NCBI GenBank assembly: GCA_905210055.1
Contig: CAJLVH010000057.1
Span: 1-11,014 of the forward strand
DNA: 11,014 bases
Source: an uncultured Enorma sp.
GTDB lineage: Bacteria; Actinomycetota; Coriobacteriia; Coriobacteriales; Coriobacteriaceae
Direction of reading: 5' to 3'
Of this stretch, positions 1-6,095 are shown one piece after another. The notes under the pieces were generated by a model that was given only the letters and a program-made list of their open reading frames with translations, did not search any database and was not told the origin of the DNA. Position 1 is the stretch's first letter; each line of letters starts with the position of its first letter. The position numbers and the translations under genes are program-made.

Positions 1-191
1 ATGGCGCCGCTTCTGCCGGAGCCGCCACAACCGCAGCGAAGCCCAAACGCGAGCTCACGCCTGAGCAGCAGGCGCGCGTCGAGGCCGCCCGCAAGGCAGC
101 GGTCGCCAAGAAGGCCGCCAAGGCTGCTGCGGAAGCTGCCGGAGAGACCGCCGCGGAGGCCGAGCCCGCTGCGGAGGGTGCCGCGGAATAG
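1..191 (+). CDS. C-terminal tail of an unidentified Ala/Lys-rich protein (5' truncated)
   Basis: Reading frame 3 is open from the window edge to a TAG at 189-191 and encodes about 62 residues. The peptide is dominated by Ala, Lys and Glu: it has a basic stretch (KPKREL), then TPEQQARVEAARKAA, then repeated AAK/AAE units, and it ends in an acidic, Ala-rich tail (AEGAAE). It would form a highly charged helix or a disordered tail. Tails like this occur at the C-terminus of many unrelated proteins (ribosomal proteins, redox subunits, chaperones), so the family cannot be named. The frame is favoured over the ATG-starting frame at position 1, whose product is an unlikely Arg/Pro-rich peptide, because this stop is followed 58 bp later by a textbook terminator on the same strand. 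The start and the main domain lie outside the window. Confidence 0.6.
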   Translation, partial: GAASAGAATTAAKPKRELTPEQQARVEAARKAAVAKKAAKAAAEAAGETAAEAEPAAEGAAE

Positions 192-249
192 TCGCGCCCG
201 AACCTTCCGCTGAAGCTGCGATGGCCAGAGACACCTGAGCTGTCGAGAG

Positions 250-282
250 AACCGCCTTCCGGTCTGCCGGAGGGCGGTTTTT
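250..282 (+). terminator. Rho-independent terminator of the upstream partial gene
   Basis: A 13-bp stem (left arm 250-262, right arm 267-279) closes over the loop TCTG and contains one G-U pair. It runs directly into a T-run at 278-282. It lies 58 bp after the stop of the partial plus-strand gene and would end its transcript. Confidence 0.9.
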
Positions 283-295
283 CATTTCTGTCTCG

Positions 296-501
296 AAAAA
301 GTGGTGGCGCAGTTCAGATATGCATGATTCGCGGGCCTTGCCAGCCGCCCGCAACGAGCAATCGGCATAGCAATTCAAACGAATCCTGCGGAAACGTAGG
401 TGCTCAGTGGCTTACAGCGATTCAAGTCGAGCGAGCGCAGGCTAATTCACAGCTTGTGGTCAACGCAAATCGTGCATATCTGAACTGCGCCACCACTTTT
501 T
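296..501. repeat. 206-bp element with 38-bp inverted ends (MITE-like or structural palindrome)
   Basis: The left arm (296-333, beginning AAAAAGTGGTGGCGCAGTTC) and right arm (464-501) are reverse complements over 38 bp with two mismatches, at 325/472 and 330/467; the outermost 34 bp have only one. The arms enclose about 130 bp (334-463) with no convincing gene. The element sits in the 342-bp gap between two convergent genes, just after the terminator at 250-282 and just beyond the 3' end of the Mur ligase gene. Each outer end reads CCACTTTTT when transcribed outward, so a folded transcript could also terminate in either direction. I see no target-site duplication and no transposase. A non-autonomous mobile element, an invertible segment or a structural terminator would all fit; the repeat itself is certain, its nature is inference. 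Confidence 0.85.
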
Positions 502-513
502 GCGATAAAGAAC

Positions 514-533
514 GAAAAACCGCAGCAGCCGCG
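514..533 (-). terminator. Weak intrinsic terminator directly after the Mur ligase stop
   Basis: On the minus strand the TAG of the Mur ligase gene is followed at once by a 5-bp GC-rich stem with a 3-nt loop (CGCGG-CTG-CTGCG, 521-533) and then GTTTTTCG. The stem is short, so termination may be partial or may rely on the long inverted repeat that follows. Confidence 0.4.
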
Positions 534-2117
534 CTACTTGATGAGTTCCCGCGCAAGTGCGAGGTCGCTTTTCACCTCGGGATACTCGTCGCCGCGGTGC
601 TGGCGGGTCTCATCGCCCTTGGCAAGGAGCAGCACGACGCTTTCCTCGTCATGCGCGTAGGCATCGCGAATGGCATAGGCGACGGCTTCTTCGCGATTGC
701 AGATGGTAATGTGCTCAACACCCACGGGCGTATGGGAAGCGAGTTCGGCGCAGATATCCTCAACGCGCTCGTGTGCAGGATCCTCTTCGGTATAGATGAG
801 GAGGTCGGCATACTGCCCTGCAATGCGCGGCAGAGCTTCGCGGCGTTCGACCGCCTTGTCACCGGGTGCTCCGAAGAGGGCGATGATACGTCTGCCGGGA
901 TATTCCTTTTGCACCGACGAGAACAGTGCCTGGTACGAGAGCTCGTTATGCGCGTAGTCGATGATGGCGACGACGCGTCGGTCGGCTGAGGCGACGACTT
1001 CCATGCGGCCGGGAACGCGGAGCTGAGCCAGGCCTTGCACGATGGCATCTTCCGGCACGCCCAGGAGTTGCGCACAGGTGATGGCGGCAAGCGCGTTTTC
1101 TACGTTGAATAGACCGGGGATGCCAAGATCAATATGCATCTCGGAATGCAGTGCAAACGTGCTGTCGATAGAGGCGTCATGCCCTTTACCATGCGTTACC
1201 GCATCGAACGAGCAGCCGGTGGGAGTGGGTTCGATGTGCTGCGCCAGCACGTCCGCAGACACGCTTTCGGTCGTGCTCAGCGTGAGTATGCGCCGCGCAG
1301 CGCGGGATGCCTCGAGTACGCGGTCTGCGTGCTCGCTTCCCAGGTTCACCACGGCGGTCGTGCACTGGTCGAAGATTCGCAGCTTGGATGCGAAGTAGTC
1401 CTCGAAATTGGGGTGCTCGATGCTCGAGATGTGGTCGCGGCCGATATTCAAGAACACGGCGATTTCGAAAGGAACCCCAAGCACGCGGTCGTACTTGAGG
1501 CCTTGGCTCGAGACCTCCATCACCATGATGGATCGACCAGAGCGCGCAGTGTGCCATAGATGGCGCCATAGTTCGGGTGCTTCGGGGGTCGTGTTGTGGC
1601 TCTCGTAATGCTCGACGCCGTCGTCCGTTTCGATCGATCCGAGAATCGAGGTTTCCATGCCCGCTGCCTCAAAAATCGAGCGCAGCATGTAGGCAGTGGT
1701 GGATTTGCCCTTCGTACCGGTTATGCCCACGATGCGCAGGCCGCGCTCGGGGTGGCCGTAGACTTCGGGTGCGACGAGCGCCATAGCGCGGCGGACGTCG
1801 GAAACGGCGAGACAGGGAAGGTGTGGGGCGGCAGCGGCGAGTTCGTCATAGTCAGATTCGCTGCAAAGGTACGCTGCCGCCCCCGCCTTGGCAGCCGACG
1901 CCAGATAGCTGGGGTTGAAGGCCGCGCCCTTGCATACGAACAGGTTGCCCGCCTCGACCTCGCGCGAGTCGACGGTCATGCCGAGCACCGCGCTCGCTTC
2001 ATCCCCATGGCAGGCGACGGAAACATGCGCCTGTCGCAGTGTTTCCGCCAGCTGGCGCAGGGTGATGCGGGGCAGAGGGGCACCCTCGGGAGTAAGCGAT
2101 GAAGTGACGGCAGACAC
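534..2117 (-). CDS. murE: MurE-family UDP-N-acetylmuramoyl-tripeptide synthetase
   Basis: This cytoplasmic Mur ligase of 527 aa (E. coli MurE has 495) is expected to add the third amino acid to UDP-MurNAc-L-Ala-D-Glu using ATP. Visible in order: an N-terminal UDP-binding domain with TVDSREV (48-54); the ATP loop GITGTKGKST (131-140); NTTPE (175-179); EVSSQGL (201-207); the likely carbamylated lysine K245 in SKLRIFD; and a C-terminal ligase domain beginning near DYAHN (387-391). The motif that usually reads DNPR or similar and selects the third residue is EEDP (444-447), and the KGHE motif is KGDE (500-503). It may therefore be a MurE2-type paralogue or use an amino acid other than meso-diaminopimelate. 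The start is a GTG preceded by GAGGAGG; the frame stays open upstream to 2213, but that segment has no family likeness and spans the probable -10 box. The gene stands alone, away from the usual division/cell-wall cluster, and is divergent from the phosphatase gene. Confidence 0.88.
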   Translation of the reverse strand: MSAVTSSLTPEGAPLPRITLRQLAETLRQAHVSVACHGDEASAVLGMTVDSREVEAGNLFVCKGAAFNPSYLASAAKAGAAAYLCSESDYDELAAAAPHLPCLAVSDVRRAMALVAPEVYGHPERGLRIVGITGTKGKSTTAYMLRSIFEAAGMETSILGSIETDDGVEHYESHNTTPEAPELWRHLWHTARSGRSIMVMEVSSQGLKYDRVLGVPFEIAVFLNIGRDHISSIEHPNFEDYFASKLRIFDQCTTAVVNLGSEHADRVLEASRAARRILTLSTTESVSADVLAQHIEPTPTGCSFDAVTHGKGHDASIDSTFALHSEMHIDLGIPGLFNVENALAAITCAQLLGVPEDAIVQGLAQLRVPGRMEVVASADRRVVAIIDYAHNELSYQALFSSVQKEYPGRRIIALFGAPGDKAVERREALPRIAGQYADLLIYTEEDPAHERVEDICAELASHTPVGVEHITICNREEAVAYAIRDAYAHDEESVVLLLAKGDETRQHRGDEYPEVKSDLALARELIK

Positions 2118-2121
2118 GATG

Positions 2122-2128
2122 CCTCCTC
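2122..2128 (-). promoter_or_regulatory. Shine-Dalgarno site that fixes the GTG start of the Mur ligase
   Basis: GAGGAGG on the minus strand lies 4 nt before the GTG at 2115-2117. It is the only strong ribosome binding site near the 5' end of the frame, and it argues against the in-frame start at 2213. Confidence 0.8.
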
Positions 2129-2162
2129 GGCTTGAATGATGAACAGTTGCCGACAGTCCTTC

Positions 2163-2168
2163 ATTATA
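2163..2168 (-). promoter_or_regulatory. Probable -10 box (TATAAT) of the Mur ligase gene
   Basis: A perfect TATAAT on the minus strand would start transcription about 40 nt before the GTG codon. No good -35 hexamer is visible at 16-18 bp, so the promoter is either weak, activated, or wrongly placed. Confidence 0.5.
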
Positions 2169-2246
2169 CCGACCACACCTGTATGCCGCGCTGTGGCTCC
2201 TTGATACAATCATTACTAAACAAGCGGGCTGTCACGTGTTCGCAAG

Positions 2247-2302
2247 CGATACGATATCGGACGTGTGTTACCACGTGCCGGCGAGCTTTCGGTGCCGGCA
2301 CG
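2247..2302 (+). promoter_or_regulatory. Symmetric sites and leader hairpin upstream of the phosphatase gene
   Basis: Two structures lie in the divergent region. CGATA-CGA-TATCG (2247-2259) is a perfect 5-bp dyad that could be an operator. A hairpin with a 9-bp GC stem (2274-2282 with 2294-2302, 11-nt loop) ends 19 nt before the GTG start at 2322. CACGTG occurs at 2233-2238 and again at 2272-2277. No confident -35/-10 pair for the phosphatase gene was found. If the true start were the upstream GTG at 2265, the hairpin would be inside the coding sequence. Confidence 0.3.
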
Positions 2303-2321
2303 GTTCTTCGCGGGAGCGGAA

Positions 2322-3089
2322 GTGGCAAATCTGAACAGTACGTTGGAGTTGAAGGGCGCCCGGAACGTGCGCGACCTCGGCGGGTATCCATACGGCACCG
2401 AGGCAGGCGCCACAGGCAAGACGGCGTTCGGTGCGTTTCTGCGCGCGGGTTCGCTCGGCGGCCTTCGCGGTGCAGATTTCGCACGGCTTGAGCACTACGG
2501 CCTGCGTCGCGTCATCGACGTTCGGAGTTCGTTCGAGACGCGCCATTGGCCCGATCCCTTTGCGGCGGCGGGGCATCCGGGAATCGAGTACGTTCACATC
2601 CCCATGTTCGACCAGCTCAATTCGAGCGGCATGCGGGGGCAGATTCCCGCACGCATGCTCGATGTATACCTGCGGCTTCTCGACGACGACGCGGATAGTC
2701 TCCGTCGCGTTTTCGAGGCGCTCGATCTGGGCGATGAGCCGGGTTGCGTGCTCTTTCATTGCCGCGCGGGCAAAGACAGGACAGGTGTCATCGCGATGTT
2801 GCTGCTGGGGCTCGCGGGCGTGTCGGATGAGGATATCGTGCGCGACTATGTGGCGACCGGTTCTGCCATGACGCCGAGCATGTGGGCGCAACGCGCGCTC
2901 GTGACGATCGTCTTGCGCAAGCGCGTCCCTCGCTCGCTGTTCGTGGCGCATGCCGAAGAGATGGAGCGCACGCTGGAGCATCTGTATGAACGGTACGGCA
3001 CGGCGCGCGCGTATCTGGAGGCGTATGCCGGTGTGGCGCCGGACGTGCTCGACCGCCTTACCGCACGGTTGCGCGGTCGGGAGATGTGA
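2322..3089 (+). CDS. Tyrosine-protein phosphatase (PtpB/LipA-like, Y_phosphatase3 family)
   Basis: This is a soluble phosphatase of 255 aa with the cysteine-dependent PTP signature HCRAGKDRTG (146-155): C147 is the nucleophile and R153 binds phosphate. The N-terminal motif GARNVRDLGGY (12-22) and IDVRSSFE (65-72) are typical of the bacterial family that includes Mycobacterium PtpB and Listeria LipA, members of which act on phosphotyrosine, phosphoserine or phosphoinositides. There is no signal peptide or membrane segment, so it is probably cytoplasmic, although relatives are exported by unclear means. The chosen start is a GTG preceded by GGGAG with a 5-nt gap; it places the first residues just before the family's conserved block. 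The frame is open to another GTG at 2265, which would add 19 residues. The gene is divergent from the Mur ligase and convergent with the LTA-synthase-like gene. The substrate cannot be told from sequence. Confidence 0.88.
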   Translation: MANLNSTLELKGARNVRDLGGYPYGTEAGATGKTAFGAFLRAGSLGGLRGADFARLEHYGLRRVIDVRSSFETRHWPDPFAAAGHPGIEYVHIPMFDQLNSSGMRGQIPARMLDVYLRLLDDDADSLRRVFEALDLGDEPGCVLFHCRAGKDRTGVIAMLLLGLAGVSDEDIVRDYVATGSAMTPSMWAQRALVTIVLRKRVPRSLFVAHAEEMERTLEHLYERYGTARAYLEAYAGVAPDVLDRLTARLRGREM

Positions 3090-3129
3090 CCCAACGCAAG
3101 ATACCCTCTCGGCGACCGTTTTGCAAAAT

Positions 3130-3217
3130 AACCCCAGCGACTTTTTACATCGGGCTGAAAGATACGAATTGATCCAAATCTATTTCAGCCCGATGTGCAA
3201 CAGTCGCCGGGGGTTTT
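3130..3217. terminator. Long imperfect palindrome, probable bidirectional terminator
   Basis: The core is a perfect 14-bp inverted repeat, ACATCGGGCTGAAA at 3147-3160 and its complement at 3183-3196. It is extended outward by GCGACT/AGTCGC (3137-3142 with 3202-3207) and by CCCC/GGGG arms. On the plus strand the structure ends in GGGGGTTTT (3209-3217); on the minus strand it ends in GGGGTTATTTTGC. It lies 40 bp after the phosphatase stop and 17 bp after the stop of the opposing gene, so it probably ends both convergent transcripts. It is larger and more elaborate than a usual terminator. Confidence 0.75.
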
Positions 3218-3234
3218 ACGCTCCCGCCGCGGGA

Positions 3235-5496
3235 CTATTTGATCTTCGTCGTACCGGGGGCGAGATTCGGATTGGTCTCGTTCGCGGCGCCTTGGAGCGT
3301 CTTCGTGTACACGCTGTCGCCGTGATCGAAGAGCTTGAGGTACTGCATCTTGGCAAGATCCTCGCGCGCCTTCTGAGCGGCAGAGAATGCCTCGGTTGCG
3401 TGCTCGTCTGCAACGGCGCTCGAAAGGTGCCATGCGCCCGTCTGATCTTGGTACCCGATCATGTTGATAGCGGGCATGCTCTCGCGCAGGGCGAGCTGTG
3501 CCTTCTGGTAGTCGGTGAGCGGCGCGCCGATGAGGTTCATGACCTCTGCACCCAGGAAGTTCGTTGAGATGTCTTCCTGCTGGCTCTGCTGCTCGCTGCC
3601 GGCGAGGTCGTAGTTCGCCCAGATGACGTAGCCGGTGTGGTACAGGCGCTCGCTGTGCGTCGCGTCGTCCTCGCCCTGGAACCATGCGTCGTTGAAATCA
3701 GACGGGAAGAACGGCTGGTGATCGCCGAAGAACACGACGACCACCGGGCGGTCGAGCTCCTCGAGTTCGCCCAGGAACTCCTCGAGCGCGCGATCGGACT
3801 CCTCGATGAGCGCGAGGTACTCGTTGACCTCGGGATCGTAGGTGCCATCGATGAGGTAGTTCGTCTGCATATCGTTGGGGATGAGGCCGGTGTCGTATCC
3901 CGAGTGATTCTGCATCGTGACATCGAAGATGAACTGCGGGTCGTCGTCCGTTTCGAGCATTTCGACGATCTTGTCGTAGGTCTCGGCGTCCGTTACCATG
4001 CCGCGCAGGGTATCGGCTCCCTCGAAATCCTCGATGGCGAGGAACTCGTCGAACCCGAAGTCGCGGTACACGTTCTCACGGTTCCAGTTCGTCGCGTGGT
4101 TGGGATGCATGGCGGTCGTGGTATAGCCAAGATCGCTGAACTGCTGCGCGAGATTCTCGGCATGCGTGAGGTTATAGATGGTGTAGGGGTAGACGCCGTT
4201 ACCCAGGTAGGCCATCGAGTCGCCCGTGAGGAACTCGAACTCGGTGTTGCAGGTGCCGCCGCCGTAGGCCGAGACGTAGAGGTCGCCGCGCTGCACGGCG
4301 TCGTCAATGCTGTTGAAGAACTCCGGCCCCTCGTATCCCGCATGGAGATTGTCATAGTCCGAGAGGTCGGAGAACGTCTCGTTCATAACGACGATGACCG
4401 AGGGCTGCTCGTCCTCGAACTGCTCGACCGCCTCGGCGCGCTCGGGCGTGGTGCCCGCGCTCTCGTCGTAGCTCGCGGCGTATTCATCGATGAGATCCTG
4501 CGCACCGCTCTTGGAATACCCTTCCGGCTTGCGCGGCTGGATGGTCTGCGCGCTCGAGATGAACGACGGGATGAAGCCCTGGCGGTAGTAGCTCTCGAGT
4601 GGGCGCCACGTATACACCTGGATGCGCAGGAGGTTGTAGTAGTCGACCAGCACGACGTGCCCGATGACGCCGCCGAGGCACAGTACGCCCACGAGCAGGT
4701 TGACCAGGAGCTGCTTGCGGGTGCGGTGCTCGCGATCGGGTTTGAGGAGCGCGGCGTAGGCGCTCGTAATCATGGCGAGGGCAAGCGCGACGATGCCGTA
4801 GAGGCAGTATGACGTGATACTGAAGATGTATCCGCCGCCCACGGCCGCAGCAGTGGCGATGGCGGTGAGGTCGCCGGGCTGGATGGGCTGCGATTTGAAG
4901 GTGATGACGAAATACTCCGCGATGCCGATGGCGAAGAAGACGAACGAGGCGATGGCGGACGCGGCACCACGGCGCTGGAAGAGGTAGAAGAAACCCGCGA
5001 CGACGGCCGTGACGAGGAAGATCTCCAGCAGCAGGCAGAGCGGGTACATCCACAGCAGGTTATGGTTGCTGGGGAGCTCGAGTGCGAGCGTGGCGAAGAT
5101 GCCGGTCGCGACCATGGCAAGCGCACAGGCTGCCTGGGGGTGCGGCCAGCGGCTGCCGGGCTCGAAGAGCGCGAGCAGGCGAGGACGTAGGCGCGGGCGG
5201 GCAAGTGAGAGGTAGACGCAGCCCGTGAGCACCGCATTCATGATGATCGGGGCGATAGGCTCGTCCTGCACAAGGCCGAGCGCGCCCCACACGCCGATGA
5301 ACACTTGGATGGCGAGGAACGCAAGCGCCCACGCCACGCCGCTCGCACGGTAGGGAACGCGCCCCGTCTTCGCGGGGGCGGCGTCTTTCTCGGAGGACGA
5401 GGCGGCGGTGGCGTTTGTGCGCCAGCCGCGAACCTCGCGTACAGCGAGGACGATGCTTGCGATGGCGGCGGCAAACGAGATGATGGCAACGAGCAT
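3235..5496 (-). CDS. LTA synthase family / membrane sulfatase-fold phosphoglycerol transferase
   Basis: This is a membrane protein of 753 aa (S. aureus LtaS has 646). The N-terminal part has about eight hydrophobic segments (roughly 2-19, 52-71, 80-98, 121-139, 147-172, 181-200, 224-250 and 262-285), followed by an extracellular sulfatase-fold domain from about 364. Residues that match the LtaS metal site and nucleophile are E373 (NETFSD), T415 (GGGTCNTEFEFLTG) and D592/H593 (FFGDHQPFF). The family transfers phosphoglycerol from phosphatidylglycerol to a polymer or glycan at the outer membrane face. It may make lipoteichoic-acid-like chains or decorate a lipoglycan; the exact acceptor is unknown. 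The start is an ATG with GAAAGGG 5 nt upstream; a TTG at 5532 would add 12 residues but lacks comparable support. The C-terminal 70 residues are charged and lie beyond the conserved core. It is a single gene, convergent with the phosphatase. Confidence 0.88.
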   Translation of the reverse strand: MLVAIISFAAAIASIVLAVREVRGWRTNATAASSSEKDAAPAKTGRVPYRASGVAWALAFLAIQVFIGVWGALGLVQDEPIAPIIMNAVLTGCVYLSLARPRLRPRLLALFEPGSRWPHPQAACALAMVATGIFATLALELPSNHNLLWMYPLCLLLEIFLVTAVVAGFFYLFQRRGAASAIASFVFFAIGIAEYFVITFKSQPIQPGDLTAIATAAAVGGGYIFSITSYCLYGIVALALAMITSAYAALLKPDREHRTRKQLLVNLLVGVLCLGGVIGHVVLVDYYNLLRIQVYTWRPLESYYRQGFIPSFISSAQTIQPRKPEGYSKSGAQDLIDEYAASYDESAGTTPERAEAVEQFEDEQPSVIVVMNETFSDLSDYDNLHAGYEGPEFFNSIDDAVQRGDLYVSAYGGGTCNTEFEFLTGDSMAYLGNGVYPYTIYNLTHAENLAQQFSDLGYTTTAMHPNHATNWNRENVYRDFGFDEFLAIEDFEGADTLRGMVTDAETYDKIVEMLETDDDPQFIFDVTMQNHSGYDTGLIPNDMQTNYLIDGTYDPEVNEYLALIEESDRALEEFLGELEELDRPVVVVFFGDHQPFFPSDFNDAWFQGEDDATHSERLYHTGYVIWANYDLAGSEQQSQQEDISTNFLGAEVMNLIGAPLTDYQKAQLALRESMPAINMIGYQDQTGAWHLSSAVADEHATEAFSAAQKAREDLAKMQYLKLFDHGDSVYTKTLQGAANETNPNLAPGTTKIK

Positions 5497-5511
5497 GGGA
5501 GCCCTTTCGGT

Positions 5512-5525
5512 CTTTGTGAACAAAG
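5512..5525 (-). promoter_or_regulatory. Dyad CTTTGT-GA-ACAAAG just before the LTA-synthase-like gene
   Basis: This is a perfect 6-bp inverted repeat with a 2-bp centre, ending 16 bp before the ATG and just upstream of the ribosome binding site. It could be an operator or a small leader hairpin; a two-base loop is too tight for RNA, which favours a protein site or chance. Confidence 0.3.
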
Positions 5526-5599
5526 CGAGCAACTAACGGCGTATTTACCAGCGCTTTGCGGAATGCTGATACAAGCAAATCCCCATGATACCCCGCGAT

Positions 5600-5618
5600 T
5601 GTCGAGATTCTATCGACA
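5600..5618 (-). promoter_or_regulatory. Dyad TGTCGA-N7-TCGACA, possible operator
   Basis: This perfect 6-bp inverted repeat with a 7-bp centre lies about 104 bp upstream of the ATG of the LTA-synthase-like gene, next to the AT-rich stretch that may hold its promoter. The spacing fits a dimeric regulator, but chance cannot be excluded. Confidence 0.3.
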
Positions 5619-5825
5619 GCGGCTTGCTTTATATAAAACGTTGAAATCGCTGCTAACGAGGTGCGCAGCCGTGACGCGGGCGAACCATATGCAAAGCGGG
5701 CAGCGCAGAGGTGCCCTTCGTCACGATGCCGTGCCGCATGGTTTTGAGCGAGCGCTCGCAAGGTGGATGTATGGGTGTGACGGGGTTTGGTGGTCGGGCG
5801 GGCGCCGCGTGGTGCGGCTACTCAT

Positions 5826-5962
5826 TCGTTTCGGTTATCAACGGTTGTTTTGCGATGGCGCGAGTAGCCGGAGTTAGTGCACGCTTTCTACCTGCGACTT
5901 CTATCATCGAAAGCGGGTGTCTACTCGGCCTCTTACAAAATAACCGTTGATAACCGAAACGA
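5826..5962. repeat. 137-bp nested inverted-repeat element
   Basis: The outer arms (5826-5852, starting TCGTTTCGGTTATCAACGGT, and 5936-5962) are reverse complements over 27 bp with a single mismatch (5847/5941). Inside them are two further matched pairs in register: CGAGTAG (5861-5867) with CTACTCG (5921-5927), and CGCTTTC (5882-5888) with GAAAGCG (5909-5915). The whole can fold into one branched-free hairpin with internal loops. It lies in the non-coding gap between kup and the LTA-synthase-like gene, 39 bp beyond the kup terminator. No target duplication or open gene is evident. Its arms are unrelated to those of the element at 296-501. A non-autonomous mobile repeat or a structured RNA are both possible. 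Confidence 0.85.
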
Positions 5963-6000
5963 GTTGTTTGGAGCCGCATAGCCTGGGCTGATTTCCCAAC

Positions 6001-6041
6001 AAGAAAGCGCCCCGACCCGCATAAGCGCGAGTCGGGACGCT
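6001..6041 (-). terminator. Rho-independent terminator of kup
   Basis: On the minus strand a 15-bp stem (6027-6041 with 6006-6020, 6-nt loop) with two G-U pairs is followed by TTCTT. It lies about 55 bp after the kup stop codon. The stem is very GC-rich and the T-tract modest. Confidence 0.85.
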
Positions 6042-6095
6042 GCATGTTAGCTAGAGCCTTGCGCACGTTGCGCGCGGTGGGCGCGTTCGCCTCCG

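Larger units (their letters stand above)
5497..5825. other. Non-coding upstream region of the LTA-synthase-like gene
   Basis: I find no credible gene here. It is AT-richer near 5560-5660 than its surroundings, consistent with a promoter region. Possible minus-strand -10 boxes are TATCAT (5585-5590) and a TATATAAA stretch around 5631-5636, neither with a good -35. The part from about 5755 to 5815 is markedly G-rich on the plus strand. Two dyads are listed separately. Confidence 0.5.

Noticed and set aside
55..378. Minus-strand 107-codon frame over the partial gene and left arm of the repeat
   Set aside because: It crosses the plus-strand terminator and the repeat arm; its product has no recognisable features.
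296..501. Treating the inverted repeat as an insertion sequence
   Set aside because: No transposase frame, no remnant of one and no visible target duplication; only the symmetrical ends can be supported.
324..989. Plus-strand 221-codon frame running from the repeat element into the Mur ligase
   Set aside because: Starts inside the left inverted arm and then runs antisense to the ligase; composition and lack of similarity argue against a gene.
2118..2213. A 32-residue N-terminal extension of the Mur ligase
   Set aside because: It includes the TATAAT box, has no ribosome binding site, and the extra residues do not resemble MurE; the GTG after GAGGAGG is better.
3637..4812. A 391-codon plus-strand frame opposite the LTA-synthase-like gene
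   Set aside because: Antisense shadow of a gene with all catalytic motifs; no ribosome binding site or recognisable domain.
5711..5950. Plus-strand 79-codon frame in the gap upstream of the LTA-synthase-like gene
   Set aside because: No good ribosome binding site, and a third of it lies in the inverted-repeat element, whose symmetry is explained without coding.
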